Assembly (NCBI GenBank): GCA_026003355.1
Contig: BPHC01000003.1
Span: 165,093 to 229,092, forward strand
Length of the DNA stretch: 64,000 nt
Source of the DNA: Cyclobacteriaceae bacterium
Lineage (GTDB): Bacteria > Bacteroidota > Bacteroidia > Cytophagales > Cyclobacteriaceae
Direction: 5' to 3'
Part shown: piece by piece, positions 38,318 to 47,428 of the stretch
How the letters are laid out: each line of letters begins with the position of its first letter
Position numbering within the stretch: the first letter of the stretch is position 1
Program-made: the position numbers and the translations under genes
Notes under the pieces: model-generated
What the model was told of the DNA's origin: nothing
Database searches by the model: none
What the model saw: the letters and a program-made list of their open reading frames with translations, nothing else

Positions 38318-39251
38318 TATTAAACGATACCTGAGCGGGGAGATGTCACCTGCCGAACGCCACGCTTTGGAGCGGGAGGCGCTGAACGACCCCTTTCTGG
38401 CCGAGGCCCTGGAGGGTGCCGAGGCGCTTCCGGCCGGGCAGTTTGCTGCTGATCTTAGAAAGATTAACCGGCACATCACAGCAAAACGCAGGTGGAAGCC
38501 CATTCGTGCAGCGGCCGTTATTGTGGCTTTGGCGCTGGCAGCTTTTGGCCTTATAACCCTGTGGCCGGAGCTGAACGATAAGCCTGCTCCGCTTGCCTTG
38601 GAACAACCACCCGTAGTACAGGCACCTGCACCCGACCCGGCCATAGAAAGGGAAAAAGAACCTTCGGCCGTTTCAGACCGGCAAAAGGTAACCGAACATG
38701 TAACGGGACGGAGTAAAACCCTATCCGTGACCGATGAGGCACTTGCTTTGCAGGAAAAAGCCAAGAAAGACCCAGCTCTGCCTGCCGGAGAGGCCAAAAC
38801 GGAGCAACCGCTTGCCTTTACCGAAAAACAGGCCGAAGAGCCGCCGGCTGTAGCCATGTTGCGCGAAGAGGCAGAGGCAGTAACAAGCCAATCCGCAGCA
38901 GCCGAACCGGAAACTGCAAAAGCGCGTAAAGCAATGCCATCGGCAGCCCATCATCAGCCGGCAGTGCCCGATGGAGGCATGGAAGCCTTTAACCGTTATT
39001 TAAGGCAGTCGCAGCGGTATCCGCAGGAGGCAGTTGAAAAGAAAATCGAAGGGCTGGTTGTGGTGCAGTTTGTGGTGGAAGCAGATGGTGCCGTTGGGCA
39101 GATAAAGGTGATACACGGCATAGGTGGCGGCTGCGATGAAGAGCTGATACGCCTGATACGGGAAGGCCCGCGCTGGATACCGGCCCATCAGGACGGGAAA
39201 AATGTGCCCGATACCGTGCAGGTACAGCTCAGGTTTTCGCTCAGGCAGTAA
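38298..39251 (+). CDS. Anti-sigma-like protein with C-terminal TonB domain
   Basis: DIKRYLSGEMSPAERHALEREALNDPFLAEALEG N-terminus, TM, Pro/Ala-rich linker, TonB_C YPQEAVEKKIEGLVVVQFVVEADGAVGQIKV. Confidence 0.8.
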   Translation: MRDYSDDIKRYLSGEMSPAERHALEREALNDPFLAEALEGAEALPAGQFAADLRKINRHITAKRRWKPIRAAAVIVALALAAFGLITLWPELNDKPAPLALEQPPVVQAPAPDPAIEREKEPSAVSDRQKVTEHVTGRSKTLSVTDEALALQEKAKKDPALPAGEAKTEQPLAFTEKQAEEPPAVAMLREEAEAVTSQSAAAEPETAKARKAMPSAAHHQPAVPDGGMEAFNRYLRQSQRYPQEAVEKKIEGLVVVQFVVEADGAVGQIKVIHGIGGGCDEELIRLIREGPRWIPAHQDGKNVPDTVQVQLRFSLRQ

Positions 39252-39289
39252 AGCAGGGCAGATGTTGCCGGCCCGAAACTGATACCGGA

Positions 39290-40033
39290 TTAAACTACCT
39301 TTTTGCGGATAACGCGGGCGTAGGTGCGGCTTACCGGAAAACTCTTTCCGTTCGACATTCTTACCATCATTCCTCCGTTAAAGTGGCGCTCAATTTCCCT
39401 GAGATAGTTAATGTTGATGATGGTACTGCGGTGCACGCGGATAAAAATTTCCGGATTGAGAATTTCTTCCAGCTTACCGATGCCGGATGAACTCACAAAC
39501 TGGTCGGATTTGGTGGTAAGGATGGTATAATCGCCCGAGGCTTCCAGGAACATGATTTCATCTACGGGCAGGTTGATGAGCTTTTCGGATTTTTGCACAA
39601 AAATATGCGAGTCGAACGCGGTTTTGTTTTCGGTTTTCAGCGACCGAAGCAGCTCACCCACGGGGTTTTGTTCCAGCGTAATCCGTTCCACTGCCCGTTT
39701 AACAGCCAGGTTGAACCGTTCCTGGTCGATGGGTTTAAGCAGGTAGTCAACCGCATTTTTTTCAAAAGCCTGTATGGCGTATTGATCGTAGGCGGTGGTA
39801 AAAATCACGTGCGGATCGTGCGTTATTTCTTCCAGCACATCAAAGCCCGTCATGCCGGGCATTTGTACATCCAGAAAAATAAGGTCGGGTTTGTCGGTAT
39901 CAATTCGTTCAACGGCTTCGCGGCCGCGTTCGGCTTCGCCAACAATGGTTAATCCGGCAATCTGGCCGATGTACTCGCGCAGCAGCTGGCGGGCCAGTTC
40001 TTCATCGTCAATAATCAGGCACTTTACATCCAT
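39290..40033 (-). CDS. LytTR-family response regulator
   Basis: Receiver IIDDEELARQLLREYI...LIFLDVQMPGMTGFDVL plus LytTR IFIRVHRSTIININYL. Confidence 0.93.
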   Translation of the reverse strand: MDVKCLIIDDEELARQLLREYIGQIAGLTIVGEAERGREAVERIDTDKPDLIFLDVQMPGMTGFDVLEEITHDPHVIFTTAYDQYAIQAFEKNAVDYLLKPIDQERFNLAVKRAVERITLEQNPVGELLRSLKTENKTAFDSHIFVQKSEKLINLPVDEIMFLEASGDYTILTTKSDQFVSSSGIGKLEEILNPEIFIRVHRSTIININYLREIERHFNGGMMVRMSNGKSFPVSRTYARVIRKKVV

Positions 40034-40044
40034 AGGTTTGAATT

Positions 40045-41163
40045 TTAAACGGCTTCTTTATGCAATTCCGGTTCACTGGGTGTTTGTAGTTCCTCCTCGC
40101 CAAGGGGTATGAAAAAGCTAACGGAGTAGCCCCACTCATTGGCCTGTATGCGCAAACCTGCATCAGGTCCATAGGCATTGCGCAGGCGGCTGTCGGTATT
40201 TTTCAGCCCCACACCGCTTGAGGGGGCATCCATAACCTTCATGGCATTTATTCCCAGGCCGTCATCCTTCACTTCAAAAAATATCATTTTGCTCAAACGT
40301 TTAACGGTAAGCACAATGGTACCCCCTTCTTCTTTTGGGGCAATGCCATATTTTACCGCATTTTCTACCAGGGGTTGCAGAATCATGGGCGGTACTTTTA
40401 CGCCCAGACAGGTAAAGTCAACCTGCTTGATGAATTTTAACCGGTTGCCAAAGCGAACCTGCTGAATTTTTATATAGTTGTCAATAAAATCCAGTTCGTG
40501 GATGAGCTTCACAGGATGGTCGCTGTGGGCATCGAGGGCATAACGGAAAATATCCGAAAGTTGTGTAATAACCTTCCGGGCACTTTCCTTGTTTGAACTA
40601 ATCAGGGTATTAATGGAGTTAAGCGTGTTGAACAAAAAGTGCGGATTTATCTGCGACTTGAGCAGGGCCAGTTGCATTTCGCGGTTTTTAAGTGCCAGCT
40701 CGGCTTTTTCCTGTTCGCGTTTCTGTGTGCGCTCAAAATACCGGATAATGTAAAATACCGCAGCGGTAATGAGGTACTGGTTTTGAAACTGCAATCCTTC
40801 CCAGCGCAGCAATCCGGCCATGTGGTCTTTCCACTGGTCGAAATACACAAACCCTTCTACATAGTCTTCGAAGTAATAACTCAGCGAACCCATAATCAGG
40901 AAAAACACCACGGCACCGGCAACGTGCCCGGCAACCTGAATGTACAGGTTGAACCTGAACAGCCAGTTGCTGTACCAAAGTATGGCAGCTATAAGCAGGC
41001 AAAGGGCCTCGAAGAGGTACAGGGTATTCCAGAAAACAAAGGTAAAGGGGCGTTCGAGCTGATATTCCAGAACGGCACTTATGGCATAATTAATAAAATA
41101 CCACAGGCACAGGTACAGGTAGGCCTGCTTCCAGATGCGCGGTATTTTGTCAAAACTGAACAA
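40045..41163 (-). CDS. LytS-like sensor histidine kinase
   Basis: LKSQINPHFLFNTLNSINTLI, PPMILQPLVENAVKYG. Confidence 0.92.
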   Translation of the reverse strand: MFSFDKIPRIWKQAYLYLCLWYFINYAISAVLEYQLERPFTFVFWNTLYLFEALCLLIAAILWYSNWLFRFNLYIQVAGHVAGAVVFFLIMGSLSYYFEDYVEGFVYFDQWKDHMAGLLRWEGLQFQNQYLITAAVFYIIRYFERTQKREQEKAELALKNREMQLALLKSQINPHFLFNTLNSINTLISSNKESARKVITQLSDIFRYALDAHSDHPVKLIHELDFIDNYIKIQQVRFGNRLKFIKQVDFTCLGVKVPPMILQPLVENAVKYGIAPKEEGGTIVLTVKRLSKMIFFEVKDDGLGINAMKVMDAPSSGVGLKNTDSRLRNAYGPDAGLRIQANEWGYSVSFFIPLGEEELQTPSEPELHKEAV

Positions 41164-41305
41164 AGCCGTTAAAATTCCGGATTAAAGTTACACAGAAGAA
41201 CATCAAGACGGCTAACCGAGTGGTTTACCCGATAAAACGGGCAAATTGGCGGATAATCTTACTTGCGGTTTGAAACCCACACCCTAATGCGCAATTTAGC
41301 GGTTA

Positions 41306-42517
41306 ATGAAGCACATTATTTTTTTGGCATGCGCTTTTGTTTTATGGCAGGCCGTATGCGCGCAGCATTTTACGGTATCGGGCAGGGTAACCGATGTTGC
41401 TTCGGGCGAGGCGCTGCCTTTTGCCACCGTTGCCATTAAGGGCAAAGCCATAAGTACCATTACCAACCTGAACGGGGAATTTGACTTTCACATTCCGGCT
41501 GAGTTTCGCAACGAAATACTCACCATCAGCATGATGGGATATGTTAGTTACGAGATGCCTGTATGGGCCGTTGAAGGCCCGTTAAACGTACAACTGCAGT
41601 CGTACCCCACGGTACTGAACGAAGTGGTGGTAAGCGAATCGCTTGCCGGTGGCGACATTTTGCGCATTGCACTGGCCCGTATTGAACAGAATTATCCCAT
41701 GCGTCCGTTTTTGCTGGAGGGCTTTTACCGCGATGTAAAAAAGGTGGCAGGCACCTATATTTCTTTACTGGAAGCTGCTGTTAAAATTTATGATGAAGAT
41801 TATGCCGCGCCCCGCAATAAGTTTAAACTGCGCGAAAGGGTGCGTCTTATTGAGGTTCGTAAAAGCCTGGGTTATGAAAGCCGGTTCACCGGTTATTTCG
41901 ATCAGGATAACCTGCTGGAAGACCTGCTTCTGCACAACAACATCAGGTACCGGCAGATAGAAGCCACCGAGGCCCTGTTTGCATCTATGAAGCGCGAACC
42001 CGACTCGTACTACAATGGCCATGAGGTTTACGTGGTTTCGCATACCGAGCAGTACCTGCTTCGTATTTATGTTGAAAAAAAAAGCTATGCCATTTTACAC
42101 CTTACCTATGAAACGGGGTCATCAAACGAAACAGTAGGAAAGAGAGGTAAACTCGTAAGCCGTTTTGCCGGATTGAAAAAAGATATTGCGTTTCGTGAGG
42201 TGGATGGAAAAATGTATCTGAGCTACATTACCATGGCTTCGCGTGTTAACTGGTACGATCGCGGTACCGACTCGCTGCGTTTTGAAACCGAGCTTTTTCA
42301 GCAATTGCTAATTAATAAAATTCATCCGAATACTTCTGAGCGCATTGCCACCACCGAAAAAATGCGAAACTACGGTTTGCAGTATCAGGACAGGCCCTAT
42401 AACCGGGTGTTTTGGGAAAACTACAACATTATAAAAGATACACCGCTCGATAAAAAGATAGTGGAAGACCTGGAGCGGTACGCTCCGCTGCACCGGCAGT
42501 TCGAGGGCAGGCAGTAG
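41306..42517 (+). CDS. Carboxypeptidase-like regulatory domain protein
   Basis: Signal peptide, VSGRVTDVASGEALPFATVAIKGKAISTITNLNGEFDFHIP. Confidence 0.8.
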   Translation: MKHIIFLACAFVLWQAVCAQHFTVSGRVTDVASGEALPFATVAIKGKAISTITNLNGEFDFHIPAEFRNEILTISMMGYVSYEMPVWAVEGPLNVQLQSYPTVLNEVVVSESLAGGDILRIALARIEQNYPMRPFLLEGFYRDVKKVAGTYISLLEAAVKIYDEDYAAPRNKFKLRERVRLIEVRKSLGYESRFTGYFDQDNLLEDLLLHNNIRYRQIEATEALFASMKREPDSYYNGHEVYVVSHTEQYLLRIYVEKKSYAILHLTYETGSSNETVGKRGKLVSRFAGLKKDIAFREVDGKMYLSYITMASRVNWYDRGTDSLRFETELFQQLLINKIHPNTSERIATTEKMRNYGLQYQDRPYNRVFWENYNIIKDTPLDKKIVEDLERYAPLHRQFEGRQ

Positions 42518-42522
42518 GCTGA

Positions 42523-43290
42523 TTATTTTCCCTTTAAGGCCAGTTGCTCATTCCATTCATATACCTTGGTGGCCATGCCGGTTAGCGCATTGGGGTCTTT
42601 TTCCAGGGCGTTGCCCACCACAATCAGGTCGGCTCCTGCTTCCAGGGCCTGCCGGGCTTTAAGCGGGGTGTTAATGCCACCGCCTACAATAAGGGGCACG
42701 GAAACGGCTTTTCGCACAGCGCTAATCATGCGGCCACTTATTTCGGTTTCCGCACCACTGCCGGCATCCAGGTACATAAGGCGCAGACCGAGCATTTCAC
42801 CGGCCATGGCCGTACAGGCCGCCAGCGAATATTTGTCGTCCGGAATGGGGGTAGTGTTGCTTACATAGGCCACCGATGTAATGCGGCCGGAACCAATAAG
42901 CAAATAACCGGTGGGCAGCACTTCGAGCGAAGTATTGCGAATAATGGGTGCGGCCACTACATGCTGTCCGATAAGCAACTCGGGGTTACGTCCGGAAATA
43001 AGCGAAAGAAACAGAATGGCATCGGCCTGCGGATCAATCTGAATGGCATTGCCGGGAAACAACACCACGGGTATGTTGGATCGGCTGCGCAACTGCCGTA
43101 TTACATCGCTGAGGTTAACGGTAGTTATCAGGCTGCCGCCTACAAAAAAGTAGTCCACGCAGTTTTCAACCGCCAGGTCGGCAAGCTGGTGTAATTGCGC
43201 AGCATCGTGTACTTTGTCGGGGTCAATCAGTACGGCAATGCCCTTTTTGCCGGTGGCGCGCAGTTCAAGCAGTTGTTTAAGGATGCTCAT
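42523..43290 (-). CDS. Geranylgeranylglyceryl phosphate synthase
   Basis: IAVLIDPDKV, YFFVGGSLIT, VVLFPGN, YLDAGSGAE, LIVGGGINTP. Confidence 0.9.
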   Translation of the reverse strand: MSILKQLLELRATGKKGIAVLIDPDKVHDAAQLHQLADLAVENCVDYFFVGGSLITTVNLSDVIRQLRSRSNIPVVLFPGNAIQIDPQADAILFLSLISGRNPELLIGQHVVAAPIIRNTSLEVLPTGYLLIGSGRITSVAYVSNTTPIPDDKYSLAACTAMAGEMLGLRLMYLDAGSGAETEISGRMISAVRKAVSVPLIVGGGINTPLKARQALEAGADLIVVGNALEKDPNALTGMATKVYEWNEQLALKGK

Positions 43291-43669
43291 CGGTTTGCTT
43301 ATTGGAATTTTGGTGCAGGTAGGCGCTTAGTTTTTCACGGGCCAGGTTTAGCAAAAATACCGTAGCCTGTGTGGCCAGCATGGTTCCTAACTGGGTTAAT
43401 ATTTCACTAAAAGGCGACTTTTCTTCGCCCTGCTGTCCGGTTTCAGGCAAAGACTCCTTGTTTTTTGTTTTTTTCTTTGATTTATCGCCGGCCAGCTGCC
43501 GCACCAACAGGTAGGTAAGTGCTACGGTGCCACCAATAATCAGCGCATGGGTAATAAACTTTTCGGTGCGCCTGGTAATTTCTTTAAATTCTGATTCCAG
43601 CTCCTGGCGATGGGCAGCGGTTTTGCGCAGCAAACGATTTTTTTCGCGGTCTTCGGCAGGCGTGTACAT
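43277..43669 (-). CDS. Hypothetical membrane protein
   Basis: 130 aa with TM segment, in operon-like array. Confidence 0.6.
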   Translation of the reverse strand: MYTPAEDREKNRLLRKTAAHRQELESEFKEITRRTEKFITHALIIGGTVALTYLLVRQLAGDKSKKKTKNKESLPETGQQGEEKSPFSEILTQLGTMLATQATVFLLNLAREKLSAYLHQNSNKQTDEHP

Positions 43670-43672
43670 AGG

Positions 43673-44032
43673 TTATTTTTTTTGAGTCATTTGTATTTTG
43701 ATGAAGCGCTCCAGGTACAGGTAAAGTTTATTGCGGAAAAGCAGCAGCCCCAGCAACACCACCGTATAAATGCCGGCAGTTATAGAAAAACCTGCCGCAT
43801 ATCCGTATGATTCGCCCAGTTTAAGCGAAAAGGCCACACTTGCGGTTAACAGGGCAAGGGCCAGCAGGGTAAGTATTGCCAGCAGCATAATGAACCGCGC
43901 CATTGCCGCGGCTACTTCTTCGCGTATTTCGTATTTTAACAATTCCATTCGCGCTTCTGCATAGCCGGTAAGGCTGTTGATAAGGCCATCCAGCTTCAGC
44001 CATTTAAGCAGGGTTTCTTTGAGTTTTATCAT
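43673..44032 (-). CDS. Phage-holin-family-like membrane protein
   Basis: Two TM helices, IKLKETLLKWLKLDGLINSLTGYAEARMELLKYEIREEV. Confidence 0.65.
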   Translation of the reverse strand: MIKLKETLLKWLKLDGLINSLTGYAEARMELLKYEIREEVAAAMARFIMLLAILTLLALALLTASVAFSLKLGESYGYAAGFSITAGIYTVVLLGLLLFRNKLYLYLERFIKIQMTQKK

Positions 44033-44064
44033 AATCAATGTGCAATATAACCAAACGTAAGGCA

Positions 44065-45663
44065 TTAGCGGCGTTGCAAGCGGGTAATATAAGCGCTTGA
44101 TTCAAACAGATTATTGCGCTGGCGTTTCCATTGTATGAGCAGCGGAAAGGAAGCCGACCAGTAAAAACGTGTGGTTAGCGTGTCGGTGCGGATAACCTGG
44201 TCCTGCCGGATGATGTACACCGAGTCGAAAGTAAGCCCGGAGGTAAGGGTTATGTTTTTTTGGATGTGTTCCACACAGCGCGAATAGCCGCCCAGGCTGT
44301 CGCGACCGGTCCAGCAGCTACCCGGCGGCCCGAATATCCACAGGTCATCGCCAAGCAGTAACGTGTTCGAACGTTTTATCAGCGGCATAATCTGCTGTTG
44401 GTTTGTGTTGTTAAAAACCATCCACTCGCCCGACAATTTGCTGTGGTGCATGCGTACGATAATTTGCATTGAACCCACTGCTTCATGATTTGCTTTCGTT
44501 TGCTCGTACCGGGCATCGTAAATGCCGGTAGAATTCTGATTAAGATAAATGAGCGAGAACGGAACAAAAAAGAAAGTGGCAAGCAGGTAAACAAGCCCGG
44601 CAAGGCGATAGCGAAGCGTAAGGCGGCCCAGGCTGCTGGCCAGAAAAAACGGCACTTCGCGTAACGGCGGAAAAAGATAGAAAATGATTATTCCAACACA
44701 GTTAAACAGAAAGTGAACCAGGGCAATACTCAAAGCGCTGGAAGAGCCGAAGTTGAGCAACGCGGCAATGATGGCCGTAATGGTAGTGCCCAGGTTCGCG
44801 CCCAGTATAAAGGGGGCGGCCTTCTTTAGTGTGGTAATTTTCTGTGCTACCAGCGGCACCACCACCGAAGTGGTAATGGTGCTGCTTCGTATGGCAGCGG
44901 TGGTTACAAGCCCCCACAGAAATGATTTGCCACTGCTCCGGAAGAAAAACCTGCGGAAGCGTTGCGGAGACCGGGAAAGAACCAATGCGGATATGTACCT
45001 GCGAAATACCAGTATGGAAGAAAAGAGCAGAACAAAGGCAAGAATAACCGGAGTAATAATTCCCGGGATAAGTTCTGTAAGCCAGTCGGTGATGGAGCTG
45101 AGGGGTGACCCCGCCGGAATGTTTTCGGCAGTCCTGGGTATGAACTGCAGCAACTGTGCAGTAATGTACCGCGCACTCTGCGACAGCAGGTTGTAGTAAT
45201 ACTCCAGCGGAAACAAAACCGCCACGGTAAGGATGTTGAAATAATCGTGGTAGGTGCCGGCAGCCACGGCTCTTCTGAATTCTTTTTTCTTTCTGATAAA
45301 ACCCAGCGATACCAGTGTACTGGTAATGGTGGTGCCAATATTGGCGCCCATAATTACCGGAATGGCGTTTTCAAGCGTAAGCGAACCCGAAGCAACCAGC
45401 GCTACCACCAGCGATGTGGTGGTGGAACTACTCTGGATCATGGCTGTGGTAAGCAGGCCGATGAACAGCGCGGTAAAGGGGTTGGCTGTGGCCTGAAGGA
45501 TAAACCCCGCCCCGGGTTCGCCCAGCGATTTAAGGGCAGAAACCATCAGGTCGAGGGCAAAGACAAACCACAGAAAAATACCCGCTATCCACAGGGCTGT
45601 AATCAGACGGCTGCGGCCCGTAGAGGAGGGTATTGCTTCAGTTTGTGCGGGTTCCAAATCCAA
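44065..45663 (-). CDS. Na/Pi cotransporter family protein
   Basis: Repeated QSSSTTTSLVVALV / RSSTITTSVVVPLV and GANIGTTITS / GANLGTTITA. Confidence 0.92.
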   Translation of the reverse strand: MDLEPAQTEAIPSSTGRSRLITALWIAGIFLWFVFALDLMVSALKSLGEPGAGFILQATANPFTALFIGLLTTAMIQSSSTTTSLVVALVASGSLTLENAIPVIMGANIGTTITSTLVSLGFIRKKKEFRRAVAAGTYHDYFNILTVAVLFPLEYYYNLLSQSARYITAQLLQFIPRTAENIPAGSPLSSITDWLTELIPGIITPVILAFVLLFSSILVFRRYISALVLSRSPQRFRRFFFRSSGKSFLWGLVTTAAIRSSTITTSVVVPLVAQKITTLKKAAPFILGANLGTTITAIIAALLNFGSSSALSIALVHFLFNCVGIIIFYLFPPLREVPFFLASSLGRLTLRYRLAGLVYLLATFFFVPFSLIYLNQNSTGIYDARYEQTKANHEAVGSMQIIVRMHHSKLSGEWMVFNNTNQQQIMPLIKRSNTLLLGDDLWIFGPPGSCWTGRDSLGGYSRCVEHIQKNITLTSGLTFDSVYIIRQDQVIRTDTLTTRFYWSASFPLLIQWKRQRNNLFESSAYITRLQRR

Positions 45664-45713
45664 AATGTATAAAACACCTGTCTTTTTGCAAGATAGGAAA
45701 CACCGGTAAGACT

Positions 45714-46907
45714 TTAGGGCCGTTGGGCCAGCTCAGAAATTGCAAGCCAGGCCATCAGTCCCATTCCGGTAACCAGTGCATCTTCATCAATATCGAAAAC
45801 AGGGGTGTGCACATAGGCGGTAATGCCGCGCTCTTCGTTGCGTGTGCCCAGCCGGTAAAAGGCAGCCGGAATTTGCTGCGAATAGTAGGCAAAATCTTCC
45901 GAGCCCATGGCTATATCGAGTTCGGCAACATTTTCCCGGCCCATATATTGCATAGCAGCCTGGCGCAGGCGTTCGGTAAGTTCGGGCTGGTTGATCAGGC
46001 AGGGATAGCCCCTGGAAAGGGTAACTTCGCATCTGCCTCCCATGCTTTCGGCAAGACCTTTCGCCATGGTTTCAATTTCCTTAAGAGCCTGTTCGCGCCA
46101 GGTTTCATTCAGGGTGCGAAAAGTGCCGGCAATTTCAACCCTGTCGGGAATAATATTGGTGGCGCCGTTGGCCTGAACCCGCCCGAAAGTAAGCACACTG
46201 GGTTGTTTAGGTGAGGCTTTGCGGCTTACGATTTGCTGCAGTGCTACGATAAGGTGGGCAGCTATTACCACGGGATCGACCGTGAGCTCGGGGGCAGCCC
46301 CATGACCGCCCCTGCCTATAACGGTTAAATAAATTTCATCTGAACTGGCCATGTAGCGGCCAGGCCGAAAGCCGGCCTTACCGGCCGGCAGCAACGGAAA
46401 AACGTGCTGGCCAATAATGCAGGCGGGAGTGGGGTTTTGCAACACGCCCTCGCGGATGAGCAGCGAAGCACCCCCCGGATTTTTTTCTTCACCGGGTTGA
46501 AAAATAAGGCGCACGGTTCCTTCGAAGGAGTGGCGCAGCTCGGTTAAGATGCGTGCTGTGCCCAGCAGCGAAGCCGTATGTACATCGTGGCCGCAGGCAT
46601 GCATTACGCCCGGGTTTTTTGACCTGTAAGGCACGTTGTTTTTTTCATCAATAGGCAGGGCATCCATGTCGGCCCGAAGGGCAATGGTTTTTTTTCCGGG
46701 GTTATTGCCACTTATTTCAGCTACTACTCCGGTTACGGCCACCGTTCTGGGCTGCAGACCCAGTTTGCGCAGTTCATCGGCTACACGGGCAGCCGTATTG
46801 AATTCCTGATACGACAACTCCGGATGCTGATGAAAATGCCGGCGCAACGCAATGATATCGGCCGCACAGGCTTTGGCTTTTTGCTGAACGGTGGCAAGCA
46901 GATTCAT
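45714..46907 (-). CDS. M20 family amidohydrolase
   Basis: LRRHFHQHPELSYQEFNTA, ALRADMDALPI, MHACGHDVHTASLLG. Confidence 0.95.
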   Translation of the reverse strand: MNLLATVQQKAKACAADIIALRRHFHQHPELSYQEFNTAARVADELRKLGLQPRTVAVTGVVAEISGNNPGKKTIALRADMDALPIDEKNNVPYRSKNPGVMHACGHDVHTASLLGTARILTELRHSFEGTVRLIFQPGEEKNPGGASLLIREGVLQNPTPACIIGQHVFPLLPAGKAGFRPGRYMASSDEIYLTVIGRGGHGAAPELTVDPVVIAAHLIVALQQIVSRKASPKQPSVLTFGRVQANGATNIIPDRVEIAGTFRTLNETWREQALKEIETMAKGLAESMGGRCEVTLSRGYPCLINQPELTERLRQAAMQYMGRENVAELDIAMGSEDFAYYSQQIPAAFYRLGTRNEERGITAYVHTPVFDIDEDALVTGMGLMAWLAISELAQRP

Positions 46908-47428
46908 TGTTTAACAGGGATTTTATCCGGCACCAATATAGCCGAAGGAAAATACTGCTTTATAAGCTGATAATCTTTTTGTGCCTCGAGTACAGAAAAA
47001 TAACTGCCGGTCTTTACCCGAAAGGTAGGCTGGTTGTATTGGATTTCGGTTTCAAACTGCGGCAGTTTTTCGAACATAACTTTTTTTATCTGCAAAGCTT
47101 CATCGCGTTTGGTGCCGGCATATACCTGAATGGTATATCCGTCAATGTTTCCCTGTTGCAGGTAAAACCGGTCAATACTGTCCAATACGGCATCTACTTT
47201 TCGGTTAACCGCATAAACCGGTTCTACGAATTTTAGTGTTACGGGCTTTGCAGAGGTACTGTCGTGGTGTTGTTCTTCAGGCTGTGCCGAAACCGGAGGG
47301 CGCAGCGGTGAAAGGTCTTCGTAGTAGGCGTTCTGCTGACCGGTTGATGCCGTTTGCAGCGCAGGTCTGCAGCAATACAGTGCCGCAATAATGAAAGAAA
47401 GAAAGGTCTTTAGTGCAACGGGTCGCAT
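46904..47428 (-). CDS. SPOR-domain-like protein
   Basis: YTIQVYAGTKRDEALQIKKVM...FRVKTGSYFSVLEAQKDYQ. Confidence 0.65.
   Translation of the reverse strand: MRPVALKTFLSFIIAALYCCRPALQTASTGQQNAYYEDLSPLRPPVSAQPEEQHHDSTSAKPVTLKFVEPVYAVNRKVDAVLDSIDRFYLQQGNIDGYTIQVYAGTKRDEALQIKKVMFEKLPQFETEIQYNQPTFRVKTGSYFSVLEAQKDYQLIKQYFPSAILVPDKIPVKQ

Noticed and set aside
43673-44032. Prophage remnant suggested by the holin-family-like protein
   Set aside because: No other phage genes nearby; such holin-family membrane proteins are common chromosomal genes in Bacteroidetes
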